Below the pieces are notes generated by a model that was not told where the DNA came from, made no database searches, and was given only the letters and a program-made list of their open reading frames with translations. From contig NZ_CP025408.1 of NCBI RefSeq assembly GCF_002847305.1, forward strand, positions 976,001-1,040,000: 64,000 bases of DNA, read 5' to 3'. Each line of letters begins with the position of its first letter. Within the stretch, counting starts at the first letter, position 1. The stretch comes from Paracoccus tegillarcae. GTDB taxonomy: Bacteria; Pseudomonadota; Alphaproteobacteria; Rhodobacterales; Rhodobacteraceae. This document shows positions 16,318 to 26,075 of the stretch, piece by piece. Both the position numbers and the translations under genes were made by a program.

Positions 16318-17367
16318 ATGGTCGGCAGGGTAGCACAAACAGAAGAACGGCTTCACACGAGTCGCGTGTCATGGGGGGCGATCTTTGCAGGGGCTGCCTG
16401 TGCAATCGCGTTGCAGGCCGTTTTCCTGCTGTTTGCGGTCGCGATGGGTCTTGAAATTGTGGATGACGGCGACCTGACAGGATTTGGTGTGGGAACCGGC
16501 CTGTTCATCCTTATCACCAGCATCATGTGCCTGTTTGCCGGCGGCTCGGTCGCCGGGCGTTTATCGGGCGAGCCGTTTCTGCCTGCCGCCGTCCTGCACG
16601 GTGCGGTGGTTTGGGCGCTGGTGACCATCGTCGGCATCTACGCCGCAAGCGCCGTGACCTCCAAGATTGCCTCGGCGGCCGGTGCAACGCTGCAGACAGC
16701 AGGTTCCGCCGTGGGCGGCATCGCCAGTGGTGCCGGTCAGGCCGTGCAGGCGGTTGTTCCGGACCTGAGCGAAATGGACTTTCCTTCGGCGGGTCAGATC
16801 CTGCCGCCGTCCATGGAACAGGATCTCCAGCAACTTCTGCAGCGCGAAGGCATGACGCCAGAGCAACTGCGCCAAGAGGTCACGGCGATTACTGAGAACG
16901 TCTTTGACGAGCAGGACGCCAATCAGATCCGCTCGATTGCGACAACCGCAGGTCGCCGGATTCTGCAGAACCCCCAGAACACCGAGGAAATCGTTACCGC
17001 CGCGATCAATCGTCTGACCGACGGGGACAACGCCCCTCTTGGCGATCAGAAGATCGACAGACTTGCAGGCGTCTTGCAGCAACGCACCGGCATTTCCGAA
17101 ACCGAAGCGCAGCAGCAGGTCGACAAGTGGCTGGGCGAATTTCAACAGGCGCGGGAAGAAGCCATCAGCACCTACAGAAATACGGTCGATGATCTCTCGC
17201 AAGAGCTGAACAACGCACGGCAACAGGTCGAAGAACAGGCGATGCAGGCCGCTGACGCCGCCTCCAGCTTTGCCTTCTGGAGCGCGATCGCCCTGATCTT
17301 CGGTCTTGGCGCTGCCTGCGTGGGTGCGGCTGTGGCCAATCCCGAAGAATTCGACAGATTGTCCTGA
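16318..17367 (+). CDS. Membrane protein of unknown function with long extracytoplasmic helical region
   Basis: A 349-residue protein with a strong Shine-Dalgarno (gaggagg). Three hydrophobic helices lie at about 19-45, 60-82 and 95-118, and a fourth near 308-335. Between them is a roughly 180-residue hydrophilic region rich in Gln, Glu and Ala (QQLLQREGMTPEQLRQE, QARQQVEE-like), probably partly coiled coil. I do not recognise a functional family. It is followed 20 bases on by a Pmp3/YqaE-like gene, so a stress-related envelope role is conceivable but unproven. Both genes lie inside the segment bracketed by rplP and its decayed copy. Confidence 0.75.
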   Translation: MVGRVAQTEERLHTSRVSWGAIFAGAACAIALQAVFLLFAVAMGLEIVDDGDLTGFGVGTGLFILITSIMCLFAGGSVAGRLSGEPFLPAAVLHGAVVWALVTIVGIYAASAVTSKIASAAGATLQTAGSAVGGIASGAGQAVQAVVPDLSEMDFPSAGQILPPSMEQDLQQLLQREGMTPEQLRQEVTAITENVFDEQDANQIRSIATTAGRRILQNPQNTEEIVTAAINRLTDGDNAPLGDQKIDRLAGVLQQRTGISETEAQQQVDKWLGEFQQAREEAISTYRNTVDDLSQELNNARQQVEEQAMQAADAASSFAFWSAIALIFGLGAACVGAAVANPEEFDRLS

Positions 17368-17387
17368 GCGCAGAAAGGAGCCAGACC

Positions 17388-17546
17388 ATGAAACTCATCG
17401 AAGTGATCGTCGCCATCTTGCTGCCGCCCTTGGGCGTCTTCCTGAAGGTCGGCATCGGCAAGCAGTTCTGGATCAACCTGCTTTTGACGTTCCTGGGCTT
17501 TATCCCCGGCGTCATCCATGCGCTGTTTGTCATCATGTCGGACTGA
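17388..17546 (+). CDS. YqaE/Pmp3-family small membrane protein
   Basis: A 52-residue protein consisting almost entirely of two helices. The Pmp3/UPF0057 pattern appears as IVAILLPPLGVFLKVG followed by FWINLLLTFLGFIPGVIHALFVI. Members are small, stress- or salt-induced membrane proteins that affect membrane potential. A good Shine-Dalgarno (aaaggag) precedes the ATG. It is probably co-transcribed with the upstream membrane protein and converges with rplP on a shared terminator. Confidence 0.88.
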   Translation: MKLIEVIVAILLPPLGVFLKVGIGKQFWINLLLTFLGFIPGVIHALFVIMSD

Positions 17547-17572
17547 AACGGACATAAGCCGACACAACAGAA

Positions 17573-17601
17573 AAGCCCCGCCGGATGAACCGGCGGGGCT
17601 T
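17573..17601. terminator. Bidirectional rho-independent terminator between yqaE-like gene and rplP
   Basis: Perfect 12-base arms AAGCCCCGCCGG/CCGGCGGGGCTT surround a 5-base loop. The A-run before and the T-rich stretch after (TTATTTCTTTT) let it serve both strands. It ends the S10 operon right after rplP. Confidence 0.9.
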
Positions 17602-17633
17602 ATTTCTTTTGCCTGTCTGTCAGCCCAAAGGGC

Positions 17634-18047
17634 TTACCAGTCAGCGCGCTCGATGATGCGGGTCTTGATCGGCAGCTTCATCGCGCCAAGGCGCAGGGCC
17701 TCGCGTGCGATGGCGTCGTTCACGCCGTCGATTTCGAACATGATCCGGCCCGGATGGACGCGGGCAGCCCAGAAATCGACAGAGCCCTTACCTTTACCCA
17801 TCCGCACTTCGGTCGGCTTCGAGGAAACCGGCACGTCCGGGAAAATCCGGATCCAGACCCGGCCCTGACGCTTCATGTGACGGGTGATCGCGCGGCGGGC
17901 CGCTTCGATCTGACGGGCGGTGACACGCTCGGGCTCGGTCGCCTTCAGCGCATAAGAGCCGAAGTTGATGTCAAAGCCGCCCTTGGCTTCGCCGTGGATC
18001 CGGCCCTTGTGCTGTTTGCGGAACTTGGTCCGTTTCGGTTGCAGCAT
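17634..18047 (-). CDS. rplP: 50S ribosomal protein L16
   Basis: A 137-residue L16 of normal length, starting [16 protein letters not shown]. It binds 23S rRNA near the A-site finger and is needed for late large-subunit assembly. Here it is the last gene of the S10 operon; the usual next gene rpmC (L29) is absent and a strong terminator follows. A decayed copy of its 3' end lies at 16051-16160. Confidence 0.98.
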   Translation of the reverse strand: MLQPKRTKFRKQHKGRIHGEAKGGFDINFGSYALKATEPERVTARQIEAARRAITRHMKRQGRVWIRIFPDVPVSSKPTEVRMGKGKGSVDFWAARVHPGRIMFEIDGVNDAIAREALRLGAMKLPIKTRIIERADW

Positions 18048-18059
18048 TGTTTCTACTCC

Positions 18060-18770
18060 TTACCGGCTATCGCGGCGCGGGCCACGAGATGCCGGGCCTT
18101 CTTGAGCCTCGGCAGCTTTGCGGTCGCGGGCCTGCGGATCATGTTCCATGATCTCGCCTTTGAAGATCCACACCTTGATGCCGATGATCCCGTAGGGGGT
18201 CATTGCCTCGGACAGCGCGTAATCGATATCGGCACGCAGGGTATGCAGCGGCACACGGCCTTCGCGATACCATTCGGTCCGTGCGATTTCAGCACCACCC
18301 AGACGGCCAGCAACGTTCACGCGGATACCCAGGGCACCCATGCGCATGGCGTTCTGAACCGAGCGCTTCATGGCGCGGCGGAACGAAACCCGACGTTCCA
18401 GCTGCTGCGCGATCGATTCCGCGACCAGCTGTGCGTCCAGTTCCGGCTTGCGAACCTCGACGATGTTCAGGTGCAGCTCGCTATCGGTGAACTTCGCAAG
18501 TTTCTTGCGCAGCGTTTCGATATCGGCGCCCTTTTTGCCGATGATGACACCCGGACGTGCAGCGTGAATGGTCACACGGCATTTCTTGTGCGGGCGTTCG
18601 ATGATGACGCGGCTGATGCCGGCCTGCTTGGCCTCTTTGTGGATGAAGTCCCGGATCTTCAGGTCTTCAAGCAGCAGATCGCCATAGTCCTTGTCGTCCG
18701 CATACCAGCGGCTGTCCCAGGTGCGGTTGACCTGGAGACGCATCCCAATGGGGTTAACCTTCTGACCCAT
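18060..18770 (-). CDS. rpsC: 30S ribosomal protein S3
   Basis: A 236-residue S3 with N-terminal [22 protein letters not shown], a KH domain in the first half ([11 protein letters not shown]) and the C-terminal S3 domain. It forms part of the mRNA entry site. The start overlaps the rplV stop by one base. Standard position rplV-rpsC-rplP. Confidence 0.98.
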   Translation of the reverse strand: MGQKVNPIGMRLQVNRTWDSRWYADDKDYGDLLLEDLKIRDFIHKEAKQAGISRVIIERPHKKCRVTIHAARPGVIIGKKGADIETLRKKLAKFTDSELHLNIVEVRKPELDAQLVAESIAQQLERRVSFRRAMKRSVQNAMRMGALGIRVNVAGRLGGAEIARTEWYREGRVPLHTLRADIDYALSEAMTPYGIIGIKVWIFKGEIMEHDPQARDRKAAEAQEGPASRGPRRDSR

Positions 18771-19150
18771 TACGCTTGCTCCTCAACTTGACGCACCTTG
18801 ATGGTGATTTCCGAAAACGGCTTCATGATCTTGCCATAGCGGCCACGTGCCCGCGGACGGCCACGCTTCATCACCAGGTTCTTGCCGACCCAGGCTTCGG
18901 CGACGATCAGGCTGTCGACGTCAAGGCCGTGGTTGTTCTCGGCATTCGCGATAGCCGATTGCAGGCATTTCTTCACGTCGCCGGCGATGCGCTTGTGCGA
19001 GAAGGTCAGATCGGCCAGAGCCTTGTCGACCTTCTTGCCACGGATCAATTGCGCGACAAGGTTCAGCTTTTGCGGCGAGGTGCGAAGCATCTTGGTTTTT
19101 GCGAACGCTTCGTTCTCCGCCACGCGGCGCGGATTGTTTTCCTTACCCAT
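18770..19150 (-). CDS. rplV: 50S ribosomal protein L22
   Basis: A 126-residue L22. The core has [22 protein letters not shown], and the beta-hairpin that lines the peptide exit tunnel is near the C-terminus ([14 protein letters not shown]). It lies five bases after rpsS in the S10 operon. Confidence 0.98.
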   Translation of the reverse strand: MGKENNPRRVAENEAFAKTKMLRTSPQKLNLVAQLIRGKKVDKALADLTFSHKRIAGDVKKCLQSAIANAENNHGLDVDSLIVAEAWVGKNLVMKRGRPRARGRYGKIMKPFSEITIKVRQVEEQA

Positions 19151-19155
19151 GACGA

Positions 19156-19434
19156 TTACTTCCTCTTCGCTTTCTTGTCGGCCGCGTGACCATAATAGGT
19201 GCGCGTCGGCGAATATTCACCGAACTTCTGGCCAATCATGTCTTCGCTGACATTCACCGGGATATGCTTGTGCCCGTTGTAAACGCCAAAGGTCAGACCC
19301 ACGAATTGCGGCAGGATCGTCGAGCGGCGCGACCAGATCTTGATCACATCCGAGCGACCGGAATCCCGTGCTTTTTCGGCCTTCTTGAGCACATAAGCGT
19401 CAACGAACGGCCCTTTCCAAACAGAACGTGCCAT
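19156..19434 (-). CDS. rpsS: 30S ribosomal protein S19
   Basis: A 92-residue S19 starting [18 protein letters not shown], with the conserved [23 protein letters not shown] region and a basic C-terminus. It pairs with S13 in the 30S head. Three bases separate it from rplB. Confidence 0.98.
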   Translation of the reverse strand: MARSVWKGPFVDAYVLKKAEKARDSGRSDVIKIWSRRSTILPQFVGLTFGVYNGHKHIPVNVSEDMIGQKFGEYSPTRTYYGHAADKKAKRK

Positions 19435-19437
19435 AGA

Positions 19438-20277
19438 TTAACGCCCCTTCTTCTTCGCGTGGCGCGACCGCAAGATATACTTGTCAGTCGTTTTATTGTT
19501 GCGAGTCTTCTTGCCCTTGGTGTCCTTACCCCAGGGCGTAACCGGCGTACGGCCACCCGAAGTACGACCCTCACCACCACCATGCGGGTGGTCGATCGGG
19601 TTCATTGCGACACCGCGAACCGAGGGACGGATGCCCTTGTGGCGGTTACGACCTGCTTTACCCAGGTTCTGGTTCGAGTGGTCGGCATTCGACACGGCAC
19701 CGATAGTGGCCATGCACTCCTGACGGACCAGACGCAGTTCGCCCGAGCTGAGGCGGATCTGGGCGTAGCCACCGTCGCGGCCCACGAACTGGGCATAGGT
19801 GCCAGCCGAGCGTGCGATCTGGCCACCCTTGCCGGGCTTCAGCTCGACGTTGTGGACGATCGTGCCGATCGGCATGCCGCTGAAGGGCATGGCGTTGCCG
19901 GGCTTGACGTCGACCTTCTGGCCGGCGATCACGCGGTCCGTCACAGCCAGACGCTGAGGGGCCAGGATATAGGCCTGCTCGCCGTCTTCGTACTGGATCA
20001 GCGCGATGAAAGCAGTCCGGTTCGGGTCATATTCGATCCGGACGACGACGCCCGAGACGTCGAATTTGTTACGCTTGAAATCGACGATGCGATACAGGCG
20101 CTTTGCCCCGCCGCCCTGGCGGCGCATGGTGATCCGTCCGGTATTGTTCCGACCGCCCTTTTTGGTCAAACCCTCGGTGAGGGACTTGACCGGACGACCT
20201 TTCCAAAGCTCCGAACGGTCGATCAGAACCAGCCCGCGCTGGCCAGGCGTCGTCGGCTTATACGACTTCAATGCCAT
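19438..20277 (-). CDS. rplB: 50S ribosomal protein L2
   Basis: A 279-residue L2 of normal length with the peptidyl-transferase-associated motif [18 protein letters not shown] near residue 225. It is essential for subunit association. A 115-base gap with a hairpin separates it from rplW. Confidence 0.98.
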   Translation of the reverse strand: MALKSYKPTTPGQRGLVLIDRSELWKGRPVKSLTEGLTKKGGRNNTGRITMRRQGGGAKRLYRIVDFKRNKFDVSGVVVRIEYDPNRTAFIALIQYEDGEQAYILAPQRLAVTDRVIAGQKVDVKPGNAMPFSGMPIGTIVHNVELKPGKGGQIARSAGTYAQFVGRDGGYAQIRLSSGELRLVRQECMATIGAVSNADHSNQNLGKAGRNRHKGIRPSVRGVAMNPIDHPHGGGEGRTSGGRTPVTPWGKDTKGKKTRNNKTTDKYILRSRHAKKKGR

Positions 20278-20350
20278 CTTTCTGTCTTCCGTTGCTTTGG
20301 TCCCCGGCCCTTCAGATGAAGGCAGTGGGGTCCGTTTCAGTAAATGCGCG

Positions 20351-20374
20351 CGGCCCCCACCAAGGCGGGGGCCG
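20351..20374. terminator. GC hairpin between rplW and rplB
   Basis: Arms CGGCCCCC/GGGGGCCG with an 8-base loop lie in the unusually long rplW-rplB spacer. No T-run follows on the minus strand, so it is more likely a processing or stability element than a full terminator. Confidence 0.4.
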
Positions 20375-20392
20375 CAGAGTCGCGGCTAACTA

Positions 20393-20689
20393 TCAGAGGC
20401 CAGTGCTGACGTCGATAGTGTTGCCTTCTTCCAGCGTCACATAGGCTTTCTTCACATCGCTGCGACGACCCATGATTCCGCGGAAACGCTTGGTCTTGCC
20501 TTTGGTGATGGTGGTGTTGACCGCCTTCACCTTCACACCGAACAGCGCCTCGACAGCATCCTTGATCTGCGGCTTGCTGGCATCTTTGGCGACCTGGAAA
20601 ACAACCCCGTTGTTTTCCGAAGTCATGGTGGCTTTCTCGGTGATGATCGGCTTGACGATCACGTCGTAATGTTCAGCTTTCGCGCTCAT
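20393..20689 (-). CDS. rplW: 50S ribosomal protein L23
   Basis: A 98-residue L23 with [13 protein letters not shown] at the start and [18 protein letters not shown] in the core. It sits at the tunnel exit and docks trigger factor and SRP. The start overlaps the rplD stop by four bases. Confidence 0.98.
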   Translation of the reverse strand: MSAKAEHYDVIVKPIITEKATMTSENNGVVFQVAKDASKPQIKDAVEALFGVKVKAVNTTITKGKTKRFRGIMGRRSDVKKAYVTLEEGNTIDVSTGL

Positions 20690-21306
20690 TTCAAACGAGC
20701 CTCCAGAGCTTCGACACCAGCACGCGTGATCACCAGCGTGTCGCGCTTGAGGATGTCATAAACGTTGGCGCCCATCGATGGCAGGATATCCAGACCTTCG
20801 ACATTGCGCGCGGCAAGGGCGAAACCTTGGTTCACCTCGGCGCCGTCGATCACCAGAACCCGCTTCCAGCCGTTTTCCTTGACCGCTTTTGCAACGGCCG
20901 AGGTCTTGGCGTCTTTCAGATCCAGGTTGTCAACGATCACCAGTTCGCCTGCGGTGGCTTTGGCCGACAGCGCGTGCTTCAGACCCAATGCCCGAACCTT
21001 CTTGGGAAGGTCAAAGGCGTGGCTGCGCGGGGTCGGACCCTTGTAGATACCACCACTGCGGAAGATCGGCGCCTTGCGGGAACCGTGACGTGCGCCACCG
21101 GTGCCCTTCTGGCGATAGATCTTCTTGGTCGAGTAGCTGACTTCCGAACGACCCAGAACCGAGTGCGTCCCGGCCTGCGCCTTGGCGCGCTGCCAGCGCA
21201 CGACGCGCTGCAGAATGTCGCCGCGCGGCTCCAGACCAAAGATGTCATCGGCCAGGTCGATCGAACCGGCCTTGCCGGATTCCAGCTTGATTACATCAAG
21301 TTTCAT
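20686..21306 (-). CDS. rplD: 50S ribosomal protein L4
   Basis: A 206-residue L4 with the tunnel loop region [21 protein letters not shown] and the C-terminal globular domain. In E. coli L4 also represses the S10 operon; a leader hairpin exists here at 22614-22653. It overlaps rplC by four bases. Confidence 0.98.
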   Translation of the reverse strand: MKLDVIKLESGKAGSIDLADDIFGLEPRGDILQRVVRWQRAKAQAGTHSVLGRSEVSYSTKKIYRQKGTGGARHGSRKAPIFRSGGIYKGPTPRSHAFDLPKKVRALGLKHALSAKATAGELVIVDNLDLKDAKTSAVAKAVKENGWKRVLVIDGAEVNQGFALAARNVEGLDILPSMGANVYDILKRDTLVITRAGVEALEARLK

Positions 21307-22220
21307 TTGTCCTCTCCTTTCGGAGCGTCATCTTCTTTCGGAGCGTCAGCTTCGACGGCCTCGTCAATCACGCTGCCAGCCTGATCGTCTTCGGCCTTGT
21401 CGGCTTCGATCGATGCTTCGGCTTCGGCCAGTGCAGCAGCTTCCTGCTCGGCGGCCAGACGTGCGGCCTCCTCACGGGCTGCTTCTTCCTCGGCAGCAGC
21501 AGCGGCAGCGGCTTCTTCGGCCAGACGCTCTGCTTCCTTGGCAGCCGAACGCAGGGCGGCCGGATAGATCACGTTCTCGGGCGTGGCTTTCTTGACCGCG
21601 TCCTTGACGGTAACCCAGCCACCCTTGGAACCCGGAACCGAACCCTTGACCATGATCAGACCACGGTCGGCATCGGTGCGGATGACCTGCAGGTTCTGGG
21701 TGGTGACGCGCACGGCACCCATGTGACCAGCCATCTTCTTGCCTTTGAAGACCTTGCCCGGATCCTGACACTGACCCGTCGAGCCGTGCGAGCGGTGGCT
21801 GACCGACACACCGTGGCTGGCCCGCAGACCGCCAAAGTTGTGACGCTTCATCGCACCTGCAAAACCCTTACCGATCGAGGTGCCCGCGATATCCACGAAC
21901 TGACCTTCGAAGTAATGGTTGGCGGTGATTTCTTCACCGACATTGATCAGGTTTTCTTCGGCCACGCGGAATTCCGCGATCTTGCGCTTGGGCGCAACCG
22001 ATGCCTTGGCAAAGTGACCGCGCAGGGCCGCAGTGGTCCGCTTGGCTTTTGCTTCACCAGCGCCCAGCTGAACGGCGGTATAACCGTCACGCTCGGTGGT
22101 GCGCTGATCCACGACCTGCAGGCCGTCCAGTTGAAGAACGGTGACAGGAACCTGCCGACCGTCATCCATGAACAAGCGGGTCATGCCGACTTTCTTGGCG
22201 ATAATACCAGTACGCAACAT
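21303..22220 (-). CDS. rplC: 50S ribosomal protein L3 with long acidic alanine-rich C-terminal tail
   Basis: A 305-residue L3. Residues 1 to about 228 are an ordinary L3 ([37 protein letters not shown] with the methylatable Gln region). From about residue 229 (bases 21303-21536) a 77-residue tail follows, made almost only of Ala, Glu and Asp with a charged end ([13 protein letters not shown]). The tail is absent from E. coli L3 (209 residues) and is probably a helix followed by a disordered acidic end on the ribosome surface. Extended L3 is a known tendency in this family, but the function is unclear. Confidence 0.96.
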   Translation of the reverse strand: MLRTGIIAKKVGMTRLFMDDGRQVPVTVLQLDGLQVVDQRTTERDGYTAVQLGAGEAKAKRTTAALRGHFAKASVAPKRKIAEFRVAEENLINVGEEITANHYFEGQFVDIAGTSIGKGFAGAMKRHNFGGLRASHGVSVSHRSHGSTGQCQDPGKVFKGKKMAGHMGAVRVTTQNLQVIRTDADRGLIMVKGSVPGSKGGWVTVKDAVKKATPENVIYPAALRSAAKEAERLAEEAAAAAAAEEEAAREEAARLAAEQEAAALAEAEASIEADKAEDDQAGSVIDEAVEADAPKEDDAPKGEDK

Positions 22221-22232
22221 GGTTCTACCCCC

Positions 22233-22541
22233 TTAGACCTTGATCTCGACATCCACGCCGGCGGCGAGGTCGAGCTTCATCAGGGCGTCAACAGTCTGCG
22301 GGGTCGGATCGACGATATCCAGCAGACGCTTGTGGGTACGGATTTCCCACTGGTCGCGGCTTTTCTTGTCGATATGCGGGCCACGCAGAACGGTGAATTT
22401 CTCGATTTTGTTCGGCAGCGGAATCGGGCCGCGAACGGTTGCGCCGGTGCGCTTGGCGGTATTCAGGATTTCCTGGGTGCTGGCGTCCAGCACGCGGTAA
22501 TCGAACGCCTTGAGCCGGATACGAATGGTCTGGCTTTGCAT
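22233..22541 (-). CDS. rpsJ: 30S ribosomal protein S10
   Basis: A 102-residue S10 ([35 protein letters not shown]). It works in the 30S head and, as NusE, in antitermination. It is the first gene of the S10 operon here. In many bacteria it directly follows tuf; here a separate gene and a terminator lie between. Confidence 0.98.
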   Translation of the reverse strand: MQSQTIRIRLKAFDYRVLDASTQEILNTAKRTGATVRGPIPLPNKIEKFTVLRGPHIDKKSRDQWEIRTHKRLLDIVDPTPQTVDALMKLDLAAGVDVEIKV

Positions 22542-22613
22542 AAGTCATCCCTCTGATGGGGAGTTCCAGTTGAGAGGCTGACGACACACCACGCGGCGCC
22601 AGCTTCGAACCGT

Positions 22614-22653
22614 ATAAAAAAGTGCAAGGCCGCCCCCATAGCGGGCGACCTTG
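22614..22653 (-). terminator. Terminator or attenuator upstream of rpsJ
   Basis: On the minus strand an 11-pair stem (one mismatch) between 22625-22635 and 22643-22653 is followed by CAC and six Ts (22621-22616). It lies about 100 bases after the UDG-like gene and 73 bases before rpsJ. It either ends that gene's transcript or works as an attenuator in the S10 leader. Confidence 0.65.
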
Positions 22654-22756
22654 GCAATGGCAACCGATTCCTGTGCAAAAGTCGCGGATTCGGATGCGAT
22701 GGCGCTATTTGCACCAGGCACTGTAAAAGGTCAAGCAGCACTGCACCTGAAAGTGC

Positions 22757-23521
22757 TTACTCGGTAGCCGGGAAGATTGCGCGCCAATACCGGTCTACGC
22801 GAGCTTGCAGACGACCATCTGGATTGGCTTCATACTCCCTTTCGGCACCCTCCAGAACCCAACTCCGCTTATATCGCGCAGCGGGGTGCAGCACATGAAC
22901 AATTGTTCTCGCTTCGCCATGATCGGCCAGTGCCCGCTTGGCGCGATCGCCGAAGGCGACGATTCGGACAGGCTGCACCTTGGCGATTTCTTTCGAAAGA
23001 ACATCCGCGCAGATATCGTTCAATTCTGGCCCAATCCCACCATTCCGCGCAAAAAGCTTCACTGCATCAGTCAGCCAGACGGAGTACCCTTGATCCACAC
23101 ATCGCCTGACCAAATTCCACACAACACCGTAATGCCGCCTTGAATGCCTTAGCCGTTCGGAGTCGACGCCGAAAAATGTTCCCACCGTGAGCCCCGGTTC
23201 TGTCCCGTTTCGCAATGGGTCTTGGGCGCAGAACATGATTGTCCCCTTCGCGCTTTTTTCCTGCTTCGCGCTTTTTTCCTGCGAGATAAGGCACGGGAGG
23301 TCGTAGCCGGACGGTAAGTCGAAAAGTGGCGCCAGCAGTGGGGTCGATGCTTCCTCCCTTGGGATGTGAGGCATTCCGCGTCCTGGCTTGTGCCCTTCGT
23401 GGAAATCCCGCCGCAACCCATCAGACAGCCGTCGAAGTTCCGACATCGAAAAGAGGGGTGCTTGGGATTCGATCCAATTCTCCCAGGCACCTTCATTAAA
23501 AGACAGATCACCATCCAGCAT
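22757..23521 (-). CDS. Uracil-DNA glycosylase-superfamily-like protein
   Basis: A 254-residue protein. I assign it to the UDG fold from motif order: [12 protein letters not shown] (about 95-106, like the catalytic G-x-D-P loop), WLTDAVKLF (149-157), [13 protein letters not shown] (187-198) and VLHPAAR (210-216, like the HPS loop). The first ~90 residues are not recognised. Whether it excises uracil is unknown. Start is ATG at 23521; an in-frame TTG at 23527 is better spaced from the ggagggg sequence. A tandem 18-base repeat at about 23249-23283 encodes EKSAKQ twice. Base composition is more AT-rich than the flanking ribosomal genes. It lies between the tuf terminator and rpsJ, suggesting an insertion into the tuf-rpsJ junction. 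Confidence 0.55.
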   Translation of the reverse strand: MLDGDLSFNEGAWENWIESQAPLFSMSELRRLSDGLRRDFHEGHKPGRGMPHIPREEASTPLLAPLFDLPSGYDLPCLISQEKSAKQEKSAKGTIMFCAQDPLRNGTEPGLTVGTFFGVDSERLRHSRRHYGVVWNLVRRCVDQGYSVWLTDAVKLFARNGGIGPELNDICADVLSKEIAKVQPVRIVAFGDRAKRALADHGEARTIVHVLHPAARYKRSWVLEGAEREYEANPDGRLQARVDRYWRAIFPATE

Positions 23522-23544
23522 TGTCAATTTTTCGTTCCCCTCCG

Positions 23545-23571
23545 AAAAAAAGGCCGCCCCTTGGGGCGGCC
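23545..23571 (-). terminator. Rho-independent terminator of tuf
   Basis: Perfect 9-base arms GGCCGCCCC/GGGGCGGCC with a two-base centre, followed on the minus strand by seven Ts (23551-23545). It is placed about 50 bases after the tuf stop. Confidence 0.9.
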
Positions 23572-23619
23572 CTTCTGTCTTGTGCGGTGTGGTGGGGGCT
23601 GGCCCCACCGGCACCAGCC

Positions 23620-24795
<1,176 letters not shown>

Positions 24796-24852
24796 GTTGG
24801 CCTCCTATCGCGGGGCGTCGGCGATCTCCGCCCCGGTTAAAACATCCGCCGC

Positions 24853-24881
24853 GATGTATAAGCACCGAGGGGAAAAATCAA
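24853..24881 (-). promoter_or_regulatory. Sigma-70-type promoter of tuf
   Basis: On the minus strand TTGATT (24881-24876) and TACATC (24858-24853) are separated by exactly 17 bases. They lie about 60 bases upstream of the tuf start, with ggagg as its ribosome binding site. It is one of the best promoter matches in the window. Confidence 0.65.
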
Positions 24882-25000
24882 GGGCAGGCGGCGTGCAGCC
24901 CGCGTCTCTTGCGCTTTGGAACCACAGCGGGCTGAATCGCGTTCAAATTCCAATAGATGCCGTCTGCAAAAGGCAAGACGGCACAATCCAGGAGGAAGCG

Positions 25001-25960
25001 ATGAGCTTGATGAAAACCCTAGCCCGTGTGGCAGCCGGCGTGATGCTTGCAAAGGGAATCGGCACGGTGATGAAAAACGCGCAGGGCGGGACCACCAGCA
25101 CCACAAACCGCAGCCAATCCAGCCGTCAGACCGGCGGTGGGATCCTGGGCGACCTGCTGGGCAATAATACGCCCGAAGGCGGCGGCTCCGGCGGCGGCCT
25201 CAGCGATATGCTGGGCAAGGTTCTGGGCGGCGGATCGCGCAGCGCGGGTCGCGGCCAGTCCTATGGCGGCCCGAATTCCACCGGCGCGCAAGGCGGGCTG
25301 GGCGGCATGCTGGACAATCTGACCAATCAGGCCCGCAACAGCCGCAGCGGCAGCAGTTCCGGCGGTGGACTGGGCGGCATTCTGGACCAGCTTTCGGGCG
25401 GCACCAAATCGTCGCGCAGCGGCAGCAGCTCCGGCGGCGGATTGGGCGACATTCTGGGCGCAGTGCTGGGCGGTGCGGCAGGCGGTGCAGCGGCCGGCAA
25501 GCTGGCTGAAAAAGGATCGCAATCTCAGAACGATGCCAGCTTTGGCGAGTTGTTCAACGACACGCTGTCGACCGGCGAGGAGCCCGAGGTCGCACCCACG
25601 CCCGAGCAGAACGCGGTGGCCGGCCTGATGCTGCGCGCCATGATCCAGGCTGCGAAATCCGACGGCAAGATCGATGATGCCGAAAAGCAGCGCCTGACCA
25701 GCGAGTTGGGCGAGATGGACGACGAAGAGCGTCAGTTCATCCGCGAGCAGATGGCGGCTCCGGTCGATCCGGAGGGTCTGGCCCGCGAGGTGCCCTCGGG
25801 TCTGGAGGGGCAGGTCTATCTGATGTCGCTGATGGCCATCGACTTCGACAGCAAGGCCGAGGCCGAATATCTGCACGCTTTGGCGCAGGGGCTTGGCCTG
25901 AACCAGCAGGTCGTCAACCAGATCCACGAACAGGTCGGGGTCCAGAACCTTTACGCCTGA
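25001..25960 (+). CDS. TerB/DUF533-like protein with glycine-serine repeats
   Basis: A 319-residue protein with a strong Shine-Dalgarno (ggaggaag). The first ~25 residues are a hydrophobic or amphipathic helix. Residues 35-165 are low complexity, Gly/Ser-rich, with repeated units of the type SRSGSSSGGGLG followed by IL-D or MLD. The C-terminal domain (about 200-319, QNAVAGLMLRAMIQAAKSDGKIDDAEKQRL and DEERQFIREQM) matches the TerB-like/DUF533 (YebE) family, an acidic helical domain that may bind metal. Function unknown; YebE-type proteins are envelope-associated. The gene has its own terminator. Confidence 0.78.
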   Translation: MSLMKTLARVAAGVMLAKGIGTVMKNAQGGTTSTTNRSQSSRQTGGGILGDLLGNNTPEGGGSGGGLSDMLGKVLGGGSRSAGRGQSYGGPNSTGAQGGLGGMLDNLTNQARNSRSGSSSGGGLGGILDQLSGGTKSSRSGSSSGGGLGDILGAVLGGAAGGAAAGKLAEKGSQSQNDASFGELFNDTLSTGEEPEVAPTPEQNAVAGLMLRAMIQAAKSDGKIDDAEKQRLTSELGEMDDEERQFIREQMAAPVDPEGLAREVPSGLEGQVYLMSLMAIDFDSKAEAEYLHALAQGLGLNQQVVNQIHEQVGVQNLYA

Positions 25961-25984
25961 CGGTTGACCCAGCTTTGCCAAACG

Positions 25985-26024
25985 TGCCGCGCAGGGTTTG
26001 CCTTGCGCGGCATTTTCATTTTGC
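25985..26024 (+). terminator. Terminator after the DUF533-like gene
   Basis: Stem TGCCGCGCA/TGCGCGGCA (25985-25993 with 26004-26012), followed by TTTTCATTTT. It begins 25 bases after the stop codon. Confidence 0.85.
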
Positions 26025-26075
26025 GCGGGGGGCAGCCGCCGCCGCGCGGACACGCAAACAGAAAAGAGGCCCGCA

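Noticed and set aside
23249..23283. Short tandem repeat as a possible CRISPR
   Set aside because: Only two directly adjacent 18-base units inside a coding frame, without spacers.
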